From positions 271,817 to 335,816 of the forward strand of contig MU394095.1 of NCBI GenBank assembly GCA_022578605.1: a stretch of 64,000 nt of DNA, in the 5' to 3' direction. Position numbers and translations under genes: made by a program. The stretch comes from Camillea tinctor (taxonomy: Eukaryota; Ascomycota; Sordariomycetes; Xylariales; Xylariaceae). Under the pieces are notes generated by a model. The model did not search any database. It was given only the letters and a program-made list of their open reading frames with translations, and was not told where the DNA came from. Numbering within the stretch: the first letter of the stretch is position 1; every line of letters begins with the position of its first letter. Positions 43,292 through 56,718 of the stretch are shown here, one piece after another.

Positions 43292-46200
43292 GGTGTTGTG
43301 TCTTCAATGGGGTCCCGACCTGTTGTGGCTTGTTGTTAAGATTTATTGAATCAAATCCCTAAGGAAATATGAGAAAAGGAAAGATGGGGAAAAGTACTTC
43401 AAATAGGTAGAGGTACATATAGGGATACTAGATATAGGAGTTGAATGGTTGGCCCACATTGAACCAACAGCCTGTTACCCGCATTAGCTTGGTAATACAG
43501 ATTATAGGTTAGACCAATCTTGCAGCAATGGACATGAACAGATCCCTGCCAGCACCCGCAACTGTCTGACCACACTTAACAAGAAAGGCTCTCGCCATTG
43601 GTTACAGTTCTACAGCCTCATTCAGGTGGGGGACCTACCTATACCTAGAGTCTCAGAGAAGAAGGTAGTGTAGCTGGCTACATAATCCGTATAGTTGACT
43701 ATAATGGCTCTATTCGAGGACTTGGTGTTACACAGATGTGCGTCTAGAGCAGAGATAATTGCTTCCTCGCTTTGTGCGTAGTGCCGGACAGGCAGGTAAG
43801 CCTTAACCTTGGGACTCTTGCTTCCATGTTTGAATTCCACATTGTAGAGGATGCCTTCTGTTCGGTGATTCTTGCATTATCTTTCTCTGTCTCCCGCTAC
43901 CTACGCGGGATACAAGATTATAGATATGGCAAATGATGAAATCGGATTATATTAGGTATGTTTATCAATAATACAGATCTCCTCTTCTTTACCGAATATC
44001 TACATTCCTGAGATATAAGAAGGATTCTGATGAGCCAAGAGACAAGTTGGGGCAAAGGCAAGTTGGGCGCTTGAGGACAAGTGCAACTATTAAGGAGAAA
44101 GCAAGAGAAGAAGCAAAGGGGGCTGCTTGTGTATAAAGTTGTATAATGTGACGAGCCCTTTTAGATGTGGGTTTAGGTACGTTACGTACTACATTGTTTT
44201 AACTTTAAGGTATGTAGCAAGGCACGCAAGCTGTAAGATTATATGCGGAAGGGTGTGGTCGTATAATGTACGGCATCGTGCGGAGCAGGATGAGCAGATC
44301 TTCCGGGGTCCTCGACGGCTCCCTTTGAGAGAAAACGGTTGCCCGGCCCCAGTTGTACAACAGAGTGCGGGCGCTTAGGACCCGGAAGCCGGACCCACCC
44401 ACCGCTACATGTTCGATATTGCATGTTAGTCGTTGGTTGCTTACTGCCATGAAGCAGTGATTAGAGCTTTGCTACAACGAGAACCCACATCATATCCAAA
44501 GTACCGTGCCTTATACATAACCAATGCCTTTGATGTTCTGAACGTACAAACCGCCTTTTATTATATCCCATGATCCTAAAATCCCCAACTCTTGTTTCGA
44601 TATTTTTTCGATTCACTGAGAAAACCAGCTTCTATTTGAAGGTTGATTATAATGGCCTTTCTATTTGTCTGAGTAAATGGGGCATATATATAAGTAAATA
44701 TAATAACAGGTATAAACCACCTTTATAAGTACATAAGTGGCCAACGGGTCATGGCATTGTCCTCAATATACTTGAAACATAAATGCTTCATACATCGAGT
44801 ATTATTTTTATACAAAATGCACTCTCGTGTTCGTAATACCACAACGTTTTATAACCCTTTTTGATATATACCAGGGTCTTCCCGCGATATAGGACCACAT
44901 AAAACTAGTACTCGATTGCTGACAACCGCAGATAAACCATTCCCTTGCAAGAAGGGGAGGGGGGTTCGGACCCACGTGCGCGTCCATCATCGGATTTCGC
45001 GGGTATCGCCGTTCGCAAAGTATAGCCCAACCCGTCTTCTCGGGTAACCGACAAAGTCTGAAAATCAATAAATATACGGGGACCATGAAAGGTCACGAGG
45101 AAAATCACGAGAGGGGAAGAAGAGGAGGGGAGGGGTTTTGGTTCTGTTCCCGCAATCCTATAATACATAGCGGCGGGTAATCCATAGCAGTTTGAATGTA
45201 TAAGTAGATATTATAGCTCAGGCATTACCATGTATATCACACATAGCCAAAGGAATGCGTCGCCAACCAACCGGGCTCTAGAGATTGCCGAGCCCGGAAA
45301 GGCAAGGCGCAACGGCTTTTTTTTTCTCTGTCCCGCCTCTAACTACTACAGTCTCCTTCGGGCTCCCGATTAGGCATCGCTCACTGCCTATTTGGGATGT
45401 TTTGTACGTGAGGACAAGCATGGCATTGGAAAGCAAGACAAGACTGGAGTAGCAGCACATCATAACCCTAGTAAGGTATCCATCTAGAGACATAATGAAC
45501 TTTTTTTTATTCCTCTTTTTCTTTCCTGAGGTCTTTTTATTGCACATCTGGGAGTGAGGGTCGGAGCCATCTCCGCATGCGAAAGTGAGGCAGGGAGGGA
45601 TTCGGAGAAAAAAGGTTAACAAGAATCAGACCACTTCTTCCTTATCGACAAAAAGCCAAACTCCCTGAATCTATAGTAGGTAAAAGTTATGCTCTTATTC
45701 TGGTTAACTAGTTTCGTTAGGCCGGCGATCATTGGTCAAGGGGCAGGGTGTGGTTTGGTTTACTTCGACCAACTACGTATCTACCTACATCAGGCATGTC
45801 AATTGCTCAGCCCGGAGCTCCTCTCTACATATTTCTCTGTTTGAATCCAGGGGCAAGAGAGGTTGGGAGTTTAGTTAGAGGGCTTCGGGGGGTCACCTTA
45901 CCTTTACCTTCTCCTTTCTATCTTTTACCTCGGAACAATTCTCTTTCATCATTCGATTTTTACGGGGATTTACTGTCTTTCCAAGTTTTTCCCCTTTTCT
46001 GTATTCTGGACTAAATTATCGCGAACGTTGGTCAGATTCGGAAAGAAGGAGGGGGGATTCACCATGGTTTCTACACCGGGGAGGGGAACGGGGAAGAAGA
46101 AGAGGAGATAGATAGGTACGTTGTGTAGTATAAGACGCGGAGGGGGGCATCGTTCGGGGTCCCTTGTACTACATACAAGGGTGCTTTCTCTGGAGACATA

Positions 46201-47830
46201 AGAGGTCCATACATGGATAGGTCCTATCTTACCTTGGTCCCACCATCTTGGGTGTGTTTCCTTGGCGTACCGGGTAGGGCTGGGCGTAGGATACGGACCG
46301 ATAAACGGCTTGTGGTGCTGAGGTTAAGCAGCTGAGTATGTCTTCTCTCTTTTCCCCGTACCCGACATAAAACCAACACACAAAACGGATATCTCCGCCA
46401 TCAATTATCTCCCTATTTAGCGAATATCTTGATACCTGCAACGCAACACCGTTACTCACAATACTACGACAGTGACAACGACGAATGCCAAACAATGCAT
46501 GGCTCGGTATGTAATAACTCAGCAGTTTCCCACTTATAGCCATTGCCGATCCAACTACTACCTTACCTAGGTAAATGTTCTTTTTATTTGCTTTCCAGCT
46601 CTCAACGGCCCCCCTCCTATATCCCTGGTCTTACTCCCCGGTTTCAACCCCCCGGAGAGAACTAAACAGCAGGGTGGTAGCGTTATGTATTTATGTACGA
46701 AGGTGGGATGAACCTATCCACTTCGACAACGGTATTGCCGTATTCGAGCTTAGTAATGTCAGATACGCGTGACTTTTCCCTCTCCGCCAAGGTAGTATGT
46801 AACCTATGTATGTACGTTTCTTATTTCAGGGTTGCTCCTCTTTCGTTACTGTGCGTCTCGCACGTGGGAAAATGCAATATGTAAGACCTTAAAAGGGACA
46901 TCGACTAACCCTACGTCATCCCGGTTCCTCCTCCCCCTTCCCTTTTGCGCCCCCTTCCCTATACTAAGAAGAACAGAAAAATCCCGGTTGAAAAAAAGAA
47001 TACAATAATCCTGATAATACGCATGTGGCTAGGGGGGGAAACTCATTGTTACTTTCTCAGCTCGGTGAGACTGCTGTCACGTCACGCGTAAGCTCGATTC
47101 GCGGCACAAACGGCCACCCCCGTTGATGAGGATTCGCTCGTGACGAGAAGAGTTTACAGGCGAAAGCGATATGAATGAGCTGAGTCCTCACCTCGAAAGG
47201 AATATACGAAGATTACGAAGATAACCCGCTACATACGAGTGACCTCGTAGTTGCTGGCAATGCTGCGACGACCCCCTTGGGCCTTTACCTAGGTAGGTAG
47301 AAAGTATATACATATCCTCATAATTAGTCTTCTTTTTTCTCTAACCCCCCCTTCGGTCTCGCTTGTACTATCTGAGTGGCGCTCACTACTCACCGCCACG
47401 AAGTCACCGATATGTATTACATCGTGATGTATTAAACCTGCCCGGATAGCCCCGCCGCCAATCAGTGGCCGGGAGTCGCATAACATGATCGAATGCCTCA
47501 GCCTTGCTGGGAGGGTAGATGGGTAAGGTATCATAGATAGGAAGGGGGAAGAGGTACAGGGATGGGATAGATTTGGGACCGTCTGTAGTATATAAACCTC
47601 GGTCGTCGGCCGCATATCTTTGTCTAGGGTTGCTATACTAGACTGAACCTAGATATAAAACAAAGGCAGCATAGTAGCATTGCTTCTCATACCCTGGAAC
47701 AACACATAACCACTCAGCTACCTCCCTAACTACCTATATAATACACATAATCCCTTCCCTTCGCCCCTCCTTCCTCCTCATACCCTACCTGCGCAATTCC
47801 ACCCCAGGAGACCACCAACATACACGCATA
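43292..47830. other. 4.5-kb gene-poor region with a prenyltransferase relic
   Basis: Apart from the DMATS relic (43622-43879) nothing was recognised. The DNA is AT-rich with GC-richer islands (44270-44420, 44930-45010). Open frames of up to 114 codons have no recognisable domain. The last 200 bases are CT-rich and probably form the leader of the secreted-protein gene at 47831. Confidence 0.5.
43622..43879 (-). pseudogene. relic of a DMATS-type aromatic prenyltransferase
   Basis: The minus strand reads KNHRTEGILYNVEFK then HGSKSPKVKAYLPVRHYAQ, followed by SEEAIISALDAHL and NYTDYVASYTTFFSETLG before a stop. The VEFKxGSKSPKVKxYxPVRHYA stretch matches the conserved C-terminal part of DMATS-family indole prenyltransferases, which attach dimethylallyl groups to tryptophan and related aromatics in secondary metabolism. 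Only about 84 of some 430 residues remain, bounded by stops on both sides (an in-frame TAA just upstream). No other piece of the family was found nearby, so this is a truncated remnant. It could instead be one exon of a gene whose other exons I failed to see, but the absence of the N-terminal two thirds argues against that. Confidence 0.65.
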
Positions 47831-48442
47831 ATGCTAGCCCTCCGCCCCCTCCTCCCCCTCCTCCTCCTCACCACCGCCGACCTAGCCCTCTCAGCCCTCC
47901 TCAACGTGACCGCGGTAGGCGCCCACGAGGGCCGCTCGCGGTTCGAGTGCTGGGAGCTCTCCGCGCCGTTCGTCTCCTCGAGCCAGCCAGGCATCGCCGG
48001 CACGCAGACGACCTCTCTCGGCGACGTCGCCAACATCACATACAACGTGGTCCCGGCAGGCTTCGAAAGCCCGTTCCACACCGCGCCGGTGAATCAGTGA
48101 GTCTCCCTCCCCTTTCCCCTTTTCCTCCTCCTCTCTAACCCCCCCTCCCCTAGATGGGTAATCGTCCTCACGGGCCTGGCGATCCTCACGCTGCCGGACA
48201 ACAGCAGCTACGCGGCCAGCGCGCTCGCGGCCTCGGGCGAGCTGGGCCTGCTCTTCGCGGCCGACACGCCCGACGTCAGCGACCTGGGGCACGGGGGGTA
48301 CTTCCCGGGCGCGGGCGAGACGGTGTTCGTGCAGATCCCGACGCGCGGCGGCGGCGTGCCCGAGCACCGCGTCGTCTCCGACCAGGGCCCCTGCGGGCCG
48401 CAGCAGTTCGTGCAGCTCCGCGCGTGGGCTACGGAAAGCTGA
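47831..48442 (+). CDS. small secreted cupin-like protein
   Basis: Two exons, 47831-48096 and 48154-48442, encode 184 residues. The signal peptide (MLALRPLLPLLLLTTADLALS) is followed by a conserved-looking domain: VGAHEGRSRFECWEL, GDVANITYNVVPAGFESPFHTAP, then across the splice QWVIVLTGLAILTLPD, GLLFAADTPDVSDLGHGGYFPG, ETVFVQIPT and a C-terminal HRVVSDQGPC. The order of strands and the WVIVLTGLAILTLPD turn suggest a small beta-barrel of cupin type. Two cysteines may pair. Similar small secreted proteins occur widely in ascomycetes without known function. The 57-nt intron is GTGAGT-CTAG and splits the Gln codon. The gene is GC-rich in AT-rich surroundings. The start is the only ATG before the signal peptide. 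Confidence 0.8.
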
Positions 48443-49539
48443 TGCCGAAATAAGAAAAATATATAAGTCAATGGGGGAAAAGGGGGGGGAGGGGAGGGAG
48501 GGAAGAGGGGGTTGGTATGGTAGTAGCCTCACCGAGTTGGCTTAGGTTCATCGGCTATCTTCAATCCCTCACTCCCTTGGGGCCCCCCTTTTCCTCTTCT
48601 CTCCTCTTGAGATAGTCAGTCGGTTGATGGTTGTAGACACCTGGCTCGAGGACTTCATTCTTTTTTTCCTTTTTCAAAGACGATTCATTTATTATGATTT
48701 ATATATTATGGTTATTTTTCTCTCCCTACCCTCACCTCTATGGTGAGATCTTCGACATGGAGGAATATTTTACAGATACATACCTATAGGGTATTTATGC
48801 ATATATATATATGGCGACAGGCTTGTACGAAGTGTGTTAGATAGGAAGAACAAGAGAAGGAAAGGAAAGGAATGGAAAGGGGGGAGGGGAAGTGGGGATG
48901 ATTGTAGAACTTCCGTACTCTCGGGTTCCCCATGGATGGGTGAATGGAATGGTCTCGTAATCTGACACTCGTGTCGATATGGTTCTCGATCGGATAGGAA
49001 TAGGGATAGGGGTAAAGATAGGCTTCAACAGGTCCTTGTAAAGCTTAAGAGACGGTATTTGCATTGTCTGCGTTATAGTTAGAGTGGAAATATGACCCAG
49101 ATCAATCCTATCTCTTGGACAGCATAGTTAGTATACCCACGATCGGAAAATATCACGAGAACCTGTCTTTCGTTAGAAGGTAGATATCAGATATGACTCG
49201 GGATGCATACGGTCACTCAGAAGTCAGTGAATATAACTTTTCAGAATTACATCAATGTAGTATTTTTATTATGCACGTGTACGCGTGTACTCTTTTTATG
49301 ATGGTATAACGATCTCTTGAGATCTAGGTATCATGGTGGGTAAGAGAAAAAAAAAGCAGAGTAAGCAACACCCCTAATCCACAGATCATACAATGGACCG
49401 GTCTCATCTTGGAACCCTATTTCTTGCATCTTCCAAATTGAACATAGAGCATCCTATTCTCTCCAACTCAAATACGAAGGCCGGGGGGAAGGATTAGATC
49501 ACTTTGGAATGGCAGTATAGGCCCTTATATACAGCGATA
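48443..49539. other. convergent intergenic region, no gene seen
   Basis: This holds the 3' ends of the secreted-protein and transporter genes. It contains G-rich (48476-48515) and AT-rich stretches. No coding or RNA feature recognised. Confidence 0.5.
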
Positions 49540-51406
49540 TTATACCTTCTCCTCAACCGTGTTGTTGACCAGGGCTTTGTCGTCGTGAGTGTGGTGCATC
49601 TCGGTAGCAAAGGTGTGGCTGGGACGCCACTTGGCCGAGTGTCGTGGACTAACTTCAGCCATACACATATCGGCCTGCTCAAGGGACAAACCTTTGAGCT
49701 CAGGCACAAGGAAGTATGCGAAGGTGACGCTGAGACAGCAGAGCGAGCCCCATAGGAAGAACACCTTGGGGCCTAGGTTGGCTTCATCGGCACCTACGAG
49801 ATACGGTGTGATAACAGCTATTTAAGAATACTATTAGCAACTGGGCCTTATGTCAGGAGAAGGAAATGCGATGTTGGGCCTCTTACCAATGATCGTGTTC
49901 CAGAACCAGTTCGAAGCGGTGGAGATACCGACACCACGAGATCGGATGGGTAGGGGGAAGGCCTCGCCGACGACGACCCACGCGGTTGGACCCCAGGTGG
50001 TGGCAAAGAAAGAGATGTTGATGCAGATAAATGCGATCAAGGCCTTGACAGCAGCGTCGTTGTGGGCTTCCAGACGACCTTGAGTGACACCAACGGCAGC
50101 AGCGATGAACTGGCAAGTGATCATGCCTAGTCCCCCGAAAATCAGAAGAGCACGGCGTCCGAATTTCTCAATGGCAAAGAACGAGAATGGTGTGGACAAG
50201 ACGTTGACGAGGGTGGTGATCAAGGAGATGAGGAATGGGTTGGAAATAGTGCCGAGCTGCGTGAAGAACGGAGGGCCGAAGTAGAACACGAAGTTGATAC
50301 CCGTGGCTTGCTTTTCACAGGAAACTAGTTAGCAAAAGGCCTCTAATGCCTACGGGAGGGGGAGAGAAATATTTCTAGGATCACTTGCCTGAGCGCATTG
50401 AAGACCAGCACCCAAGATAGTACGACGGATGGCACTGTTGCCCTTGAAAATCGAGCCCTTGAAACAGGCGGTCCACGAACCAACATAGCTTGTTTGAGGA
50501 ATGTGTTGCATCTCGAACTCGTAGTTGGCCACAATTTCGGCCAATTCGTCCTTGATATAATCTGAGTCTTGAGGCTGTCCTCGTACGAAGGCAAGGGCCT
50601 TGGCAGCCTCCTCAATCTTGCCCTTCTTGACAAAGTAACGAGGAGACTCGGGGAGGATAAAGAGACCGATACCGAGAATAAGAGCCCAGAGGAACTGAAC
50701 ACCAATGGGAATTCGGTAGGAGCCGGAATCAGCCCGTTTTTGCGTGGCGTAGACAACACAGTTGGCCAGAAGAATACCGATAGTAATGCAAAACTGGTAG
50801 CCAGAAACCATGGCGCCACGGACCTTCTTGGGAGCGATCTCGGACATGTAAAGAATGACGACAGCGGAAATGAAACCAACACCACCGCCGGCTATTAAAC
50901 GACCAAAGACGAAGAGTACCTCCTGGTTGGTGCTGGAAATTTGCATGATACATCCGATAATGAAGACGAAGCAGCCCATAATGATGGTAGGACGCCGGCC
51001 AATGAAGTCGGCAATATCACCACCGACGAGAGCACCGAAAAAGGTACCGCAGGACAGGATAGAAGTGAACAGAGACTGGGTGGCAGAGGGCAAGACGAAT
51101 TCGTCCTTAGTAGCTCCTATTGGGACTTCGTTTACGTAGTCGTAAGGGATTCCGGTGTAGAGGGAAATAAAGTAGGGCATGGCGAGGACACCACCCATCC
51201 AACCTGTATAACTCCTATTAGTAACCTAACATAGGGGAAAGGAGGGGAGGAGAGATTAGGGGAGATTTCGTAAACTTACCGGTGTCATATCCGAAGAAGA
51301 TACCACCAAAGGCAGCGAATGCGCATATAAGATAGGCCTTGACAGTGACGGGGGCCTCGACGCGCGAGACGTCGGCCGTGCCCTCAACGACGGCACCGCC
51401 AGCCAT
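49540..51406 (-). CDS. MFS hexose transporter (sugar porter family)
   Basis: Four exons, 51406-51280, 51203-50389, 50310-49887 and 49817-49540, give 547 residues with about 12 membrane segments. It should carry glucose or related hexoses across the plasma membrane by facilitated diffusion or proton symport. Sugar-porter signatures in order: FGGIFFGYDTG (TM1), the GRRPTI loop, FGRLIAGGGVGFISA, PESPRYFVKKGK, QQATGINFVFYFG (TM7, the sugar-binding QQ), GEAFPLPIRSRG and PELKGLSLEQAD. Intron 2 (50311-50388) has a GC donor (GCAAGT); it is needed to produce the conserved QQATGINF. An alternative GT donor four bases on would give a poorer motif. The other introns are GT-AG (76 and 69 nt). Specificity and affinity cannot be judged. 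Confidence 0.93.
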
Positions 51407-54400
51407 TGTTGCTATCGTGGTTGACTAGATAGGCTATCACGAGGCCAGAAGTAAGTACGAGTCACCTTGTCTAGGGCGGGATTTGGTGAGAGACGGAGGG
51501 ACCAAGACGGGAGAGTTTGGCCAGGAAGGAAAAGGGAAGATCACCAGATTTAGGTGAGTGAGTTAGTTGTAGGGGTGTGTGTGTGTTCGCGTGTGGAGGA
51601 GGGTTGAGGCGGGATTTTATATACTTGGGTTATTACTAGACATGGAACAGGCGGGTAAGGGAATATATTTACCTCGGAGAGGGGGCAATATCCATTAACA
51701 ACAAAGGGATAACATTCAATCACGAGCCAAGTTGAACAATAGGTTGAAGGGGGGGAGAATTGGATGAGGAGGAGGAAGAGGAGGAGGATCAAAGGTACCC
51801 TGCAGGGTCCATTAGGTACTTGCTAAAATGTACTTGCTAAAAGGTACTTCCTTCCCTTCCATACATACATATAGTAAGTAGCGCACCTTCTACTGTATCC
51901 CGTACTACCTACATGTACCGGTAGACTAATAGTATACTGAGAAGAAAATAGCTAGGTTAACCTGGTATGAGTACGGGGTAGGTAACAGTGCGTTGCACAG
52001 GTACTACAACGAAAGACGCTAATTGGACCAGGTAAATGCTTAAAAAAAAGAAAAAGAAAAGGTACTTACTACCTATACCTTGAGTCAAGAAAAGAAAAAC
52101 AAAAGATATCTAAAGGCTCAATTCTCTAGTACCTACTATAACTTGTTACCTCCATTCCCGGAGTAAATCAAACAAAGACCGGGACGGGAAATATGTGTGT
52201 GGTGTTCTCTGTTCGAAGTAGGTCGAGTCTAGTCTAGACTCAAAGGGGGTTCCGCACCTGAATCTCTGGCTGCGGTCGACATGCTGACGGTGATTGGATG
52301 GTCGGGCAAACTGCAACCAGGATATCTGCTTATAGGCATGGGTAAAAAAGGGCCGTCTCGAATACTTGGAGGTGGTAAAAGTCCTAAGCTTCTTGGTTTG
52401 GCCGAGATGCAGAAAGGCAAGTACAGTAGTAGAATGATCTGACCCACCAAGTCACATACAAAGATCCCCCTACCCAATCCCCCATCATTTGGGGGAATTT
52501 GGGGAATGATGGAGAAAAGATGGGGAAAAGAGACCCTAACTTAGTCTCTTTCTTCCTTTTCCCATTCCCCTTCTTCTTCTTTTCTTGTTATGGGGTTTTG
52601 GTTCTTGGTCTTTTTTTATTATTTTATTCCACAACCCTTCCAAGCCCTCCCCCCCCCAAATCCTTTCCCAGCATACCTATATGTACATAACCTACAACTG
52701 TACATGCTTGGGTACGCCCTTGATGTAACCAACTCAATTTAAATATGTCAGGTACATACAATACCTTCGGGGAGATGTAGGCGTATGTAAGTATTTAAGT
52801 AGATAAATTAAAAAGGATTTGCATCCCACGAAAATAATCTGTCTTACTAATGGTCAGTCGGACCGTCGTATTCACTTCAGCTTTGAAAGCTTATTATTTG
52901 TTACCTAGCTGCTGTTTGGGTTACTTGCTGTGATCTGATCTATATGATCGTGTTGTGCTACACATATATCTCTGCTTACCACCTACTAATAACTAGGTAC
53001 GTACCTAAGCCCTGAGGCGTGATCAGCGCCGGGTAGATTAGCTTTAAGTTGGGTACTGTAGATTCGAATTGACTAACCAGAAGCGATCGCCCTAGCCTAA
53101 GTAAATGGGGCCAGAGTTTATGTAGACTACTACCTTTACCTTTACCCTTATACCGTCTTATACGTACTTCTAATTCTCAACCTCTAACCTACTAGTACTG
53201 CTTGGTGTATATAATACCTATACCTACGATGATGCCTATATAACCACTTTTCGTATCTTGACCTACATGTATTGAATTTATATAACTACCTACATCAACC
53301 TACAATGCAAGTCATCAATCTGTTAAAATTGGCAATCAGGGAGAATTGGGTAATGCAGACAGGGGGTTCCCAACTTTTACACCACCACCGACCAATGGCT
53401 GCATTTGTGTGCTTGGCCCGGGCCTTGTCCTTGCGTCTAGCTTGGGTGGTTCTAGTGCTGGTTCTGTACAGAAACGTCTGCGCACGTGTGCCATAGTGAG
53501 ACGATGGCCGAAGACGTGGTCGAGAAGGATTCAGATCCTACCTCTCCGATTGGCCTCTCTTTGTTGTTATTGTTGATGGGCTGTAAGTTAGGCATGGCCA
53601 TACTATCATTCACTTTTTCCCCAGTCCAGCCCCAGCTAGCAGTCCTCTACTAGTTTAGGTTAACCGTTTAGTTTTTTTTCTTTTCTTTTCTATTTTCTTT
53701 TCCCTTCAGCTAGCCTGGGTTTTCCATCTTCTGATTCTCTATGTTCCCAGTAGAAGCATGCGTTTCCTTCTCCCCTGTCCCCTCTCCTACCCCCTCCCCA
53801 TTAGCTAGCACTTTGGTGTAGCAAAAGAATAAGAAAGGAAAGAAAAAAGCGAGGCCGATGGAGTCCCGATCCTAGCACCTAGCTGAACACGACGTTACAT
53901 GCCCACCTTGTCTATAAGTTTACTAAGATGCCATCATGACCAAGTTTACTTAAACTACTAAACTTAATCTAGTCGCGTGAAAAGTCCCAACGAACCAACC
54001 GTCGATATCGGAGGCGAAGAAAGAATCTCGAATCTCGTCTACGGACAGGATTGCAGATTTTTCCTGTTTCTAAATTCAGGGAGTCCTAGCAAGGTGGCGC
54101 CGGTGGGAGGCATCGAATAAAACGCGTGTGCATACTATTAAATTTTCTGCTGGAGTGTTCATCATTTAGCTATTCGGGCAGGACGACAGGACAGAGTCAC
54201 AACCTATTTAACGGGTCACGGACGTTGCCAAGACATGTGAGTCGCAGTTTATTGTACATACATAGTATATATCTAGCTATGGTACGAGAGATACTAGACG
54301 ATGGACTTATTCCAAATCTTCCCCTCCTTCTCCTTCTCTTTCTCTGTATTCAATTTTTGTTTTTGCCACGGTGTTTCTCGCTTGTGAAGAAGGGGGTATC

Positions 54401-56424
54401 GAAGGAAAAAAAGAATTCTATCGTTTCATTATGACTTAATCTATAACACGGAAACGCAATACCAACACCGCACATAGGATAGGATTGTATCACTAGCCTA
54501 GCTAGGCGAGAATATTGTTTGATGTGCACATGCGTGTACGCATGTAGGTGGTAATAGATTTATAGACGCTGCTGCTCGTACTAAGACAATATCGAACCGA
54601 ATGACCTTCCGTTTGCAGATGTGGCGTCGGAAGTATTCATGGCTTTCTTCCTTCGTGCAAGGCTCCTTGGCGGGATTGGAACTGTGATGATATGCTGAGT
54701 TGAATGAGTAAATGCATGCGCCAGATAAATTAATAAATGATAATAAGATGCATTTAGTTTTTTTTCTTTTAATTTTATATTTTGTATTTTGTATTCTATG
54801 TATTAGTAATTGGTAGGGTACAGGTTTGTTCATACGTGGGTGATTCGGAACTGACCCGACAATAAGTCACAGTTTCGCTGAGGTCGCTTAGTAGTTCTAC
54901 ACTATAAATTTGAGGTTGTCTCTTTGTTCTCTCCCCATCCTCCCGTCCCCACAGTGTGTGGAGGTGGGTAAAATAAGGGGGTCCTTTTGACCTTCTACAG
55001 CGGGGAAGCTCAGCCCAAACGAGATCTCTCCCCCGCGACTTAAAGAACGCTATCTAAAAAACTTTGGCGCCGGTACGGAGAAGATGGGGGCAGAGAGGCT
55101 TAAAAGAAGATATCGGCCCGAATACTAGTTGAACTGGACTTCATCCTTCAAATCGTCCCCCCTCCATCTCTCTCTTGCCCATCACTTCAAACAAAGCCCA
55201 CGAATCAGATGAGGTTAAATTAAAAAAAAAAGTAACACTACAACGTGCTACATCTTCTCTTCCTTCCATTTTTCTTCTTTACATTTTCTTTTTACCTTCG
55301 TCTTCTGCTTCTATTCGGTATCACGTAAAACCCGTAACCATCGGACTAAGTAGGATGCACAACTAGCCCTTCTCGTTTTCTAGAAATATGTGCTACCTAT
55401 CTGTATGTAGGAACCCATTCAAAGAGTAAACATCAATAAGAAGATGCATCAATATATAGTACGCAGTGTAGCCGTGGCCCGGTGGCACGTCGCATCCTTG
55501 CTTTTCATGTTTGGCACGAGCCTGCTAGGTTAGTGTGAGTGTAGCGGTCTATAATCATCATGAGTTTCTGATTCCTATGATATATTGTATGTCATATCCA
55601 TGCATTCATCGAAAAGACTAGGCAACCAGGTAACCTCAGTACCTAGGTATAAATCAGGGTCTATTAGTACTGTTCACGGCGTATGTAGTACATAGTTGTA
55701 TACCTTGTAATAGGCGGGCTGCTACTATGTATGTAGCTCGCCTATGTACTGGCTAGGCTTTTTGGAAACTCCACCGGCGTCTATTGTCCCCACAGTGTCT
55801 CTAGTACGCGCTCCAATCCTGATTTATGTATCAATCTGTCTATTAGCTAGCGGCCTCAGCCAATTCGGATGCTACCGATAGGAATGCAAACTTACACTTC
55901 AAACAAACCTCAGCCCATTTTCATCGCCTATCGTACAACTCAAGAGGTTGGCATAACCTTGTCCTTCTGGGCCGTATGACTGACTTGAGAATACCCTCAC
56001 TATCATTACATAGGCCTAGAAATCTAGACTCTGGGCAAGGTGTATAAAAGATAGTGTCAACTATAGGACATTAATTGATATGGTAAAGAGAAGTTTAAAA
56101 AATAAGACATAAAAAAAGAAATACCTAAACTAGCAACCTTAACTAGGTTAAGACTTAAAAGTTAAATCGCTACCTAACAGAGGCTAGACCTTGTTCGGAA
56201 AACGTGGTCATCAAGCCCCCCTTCTCATCCCCGCTATTCTACCCTCCCCCATTCCCCAATCACCTCGTGGCCTAAGGGTTCCTCTCCCCCCAATACAGCA
56301 ACTAATCATCTTCTACAATTCCCGAATCTTTGGGACTGACCCGCTCTCTGCCACGCTGCCAATGAATCTCGTGCCCGTCCAGCCAAGATTTGTCAACTCA
56401 ACACCCCGGGCCAACCCTGCACCA

Positions 56425-56428
<4 letters not shown>

Positions 56429-56455
<27 letters not shown>
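56429..56455. repeat. (AC)n microsatellite
   Basis: About 13 uninterrupted AC units in intergenic DNA. Confidence 0.95.
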
Positions 56456-56461
<6 letters not shown>

Positions 56462-56679
56462 CAGTAAATACTTCTAACTAGGCCTGCACCAATCTATACT
56501 TACTTTTGAACCAAGGCTCCGGACTCGGTACTATTCTGACTCTTGTCTCTTTCTTGGCCGGATCCAGATCATGTTGGGGTCACACGAGGCTCTCCTGAAC
56601 GAGGTAGCTGACTTGAGATGGTCACTTGATTTCACAGCCTTCTTTTCTTTGTTGTCCGGTCTTAGGTTCCGAGGTAGCA

Positions 56680-56680
<1 letters not shown>

Positions 56681-56717
<37 letters not shown>
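56681..56717. repeat. (GA)n microsatellite
   Basis: A GA dinucleotide run with one AA interruption near the start. Confidence 0.95.

Positions 56718-56718
<1 letters not shown>

Noticed and set aside
44930..45010. B-box-like GGGTCCGAACCCCC on the minus strand
   Set aside because: No matching A box or cloverleaf could be folded around it.
44127..46543. Several frames of 80-115 codons in the region upstream of the secreted-protein gene
   Set aside because: None has protein-like composition, conserved motifs or splice partners.
47891..48532. 213-codon open frame on the minus strand opposite the small secreted protein
   Set aside because: It is a GC-rich antisense shadow; its composition is Arg/Ala-rich and it has no domain, while the plus-strand gene has a signal peptide and a consistent splice.
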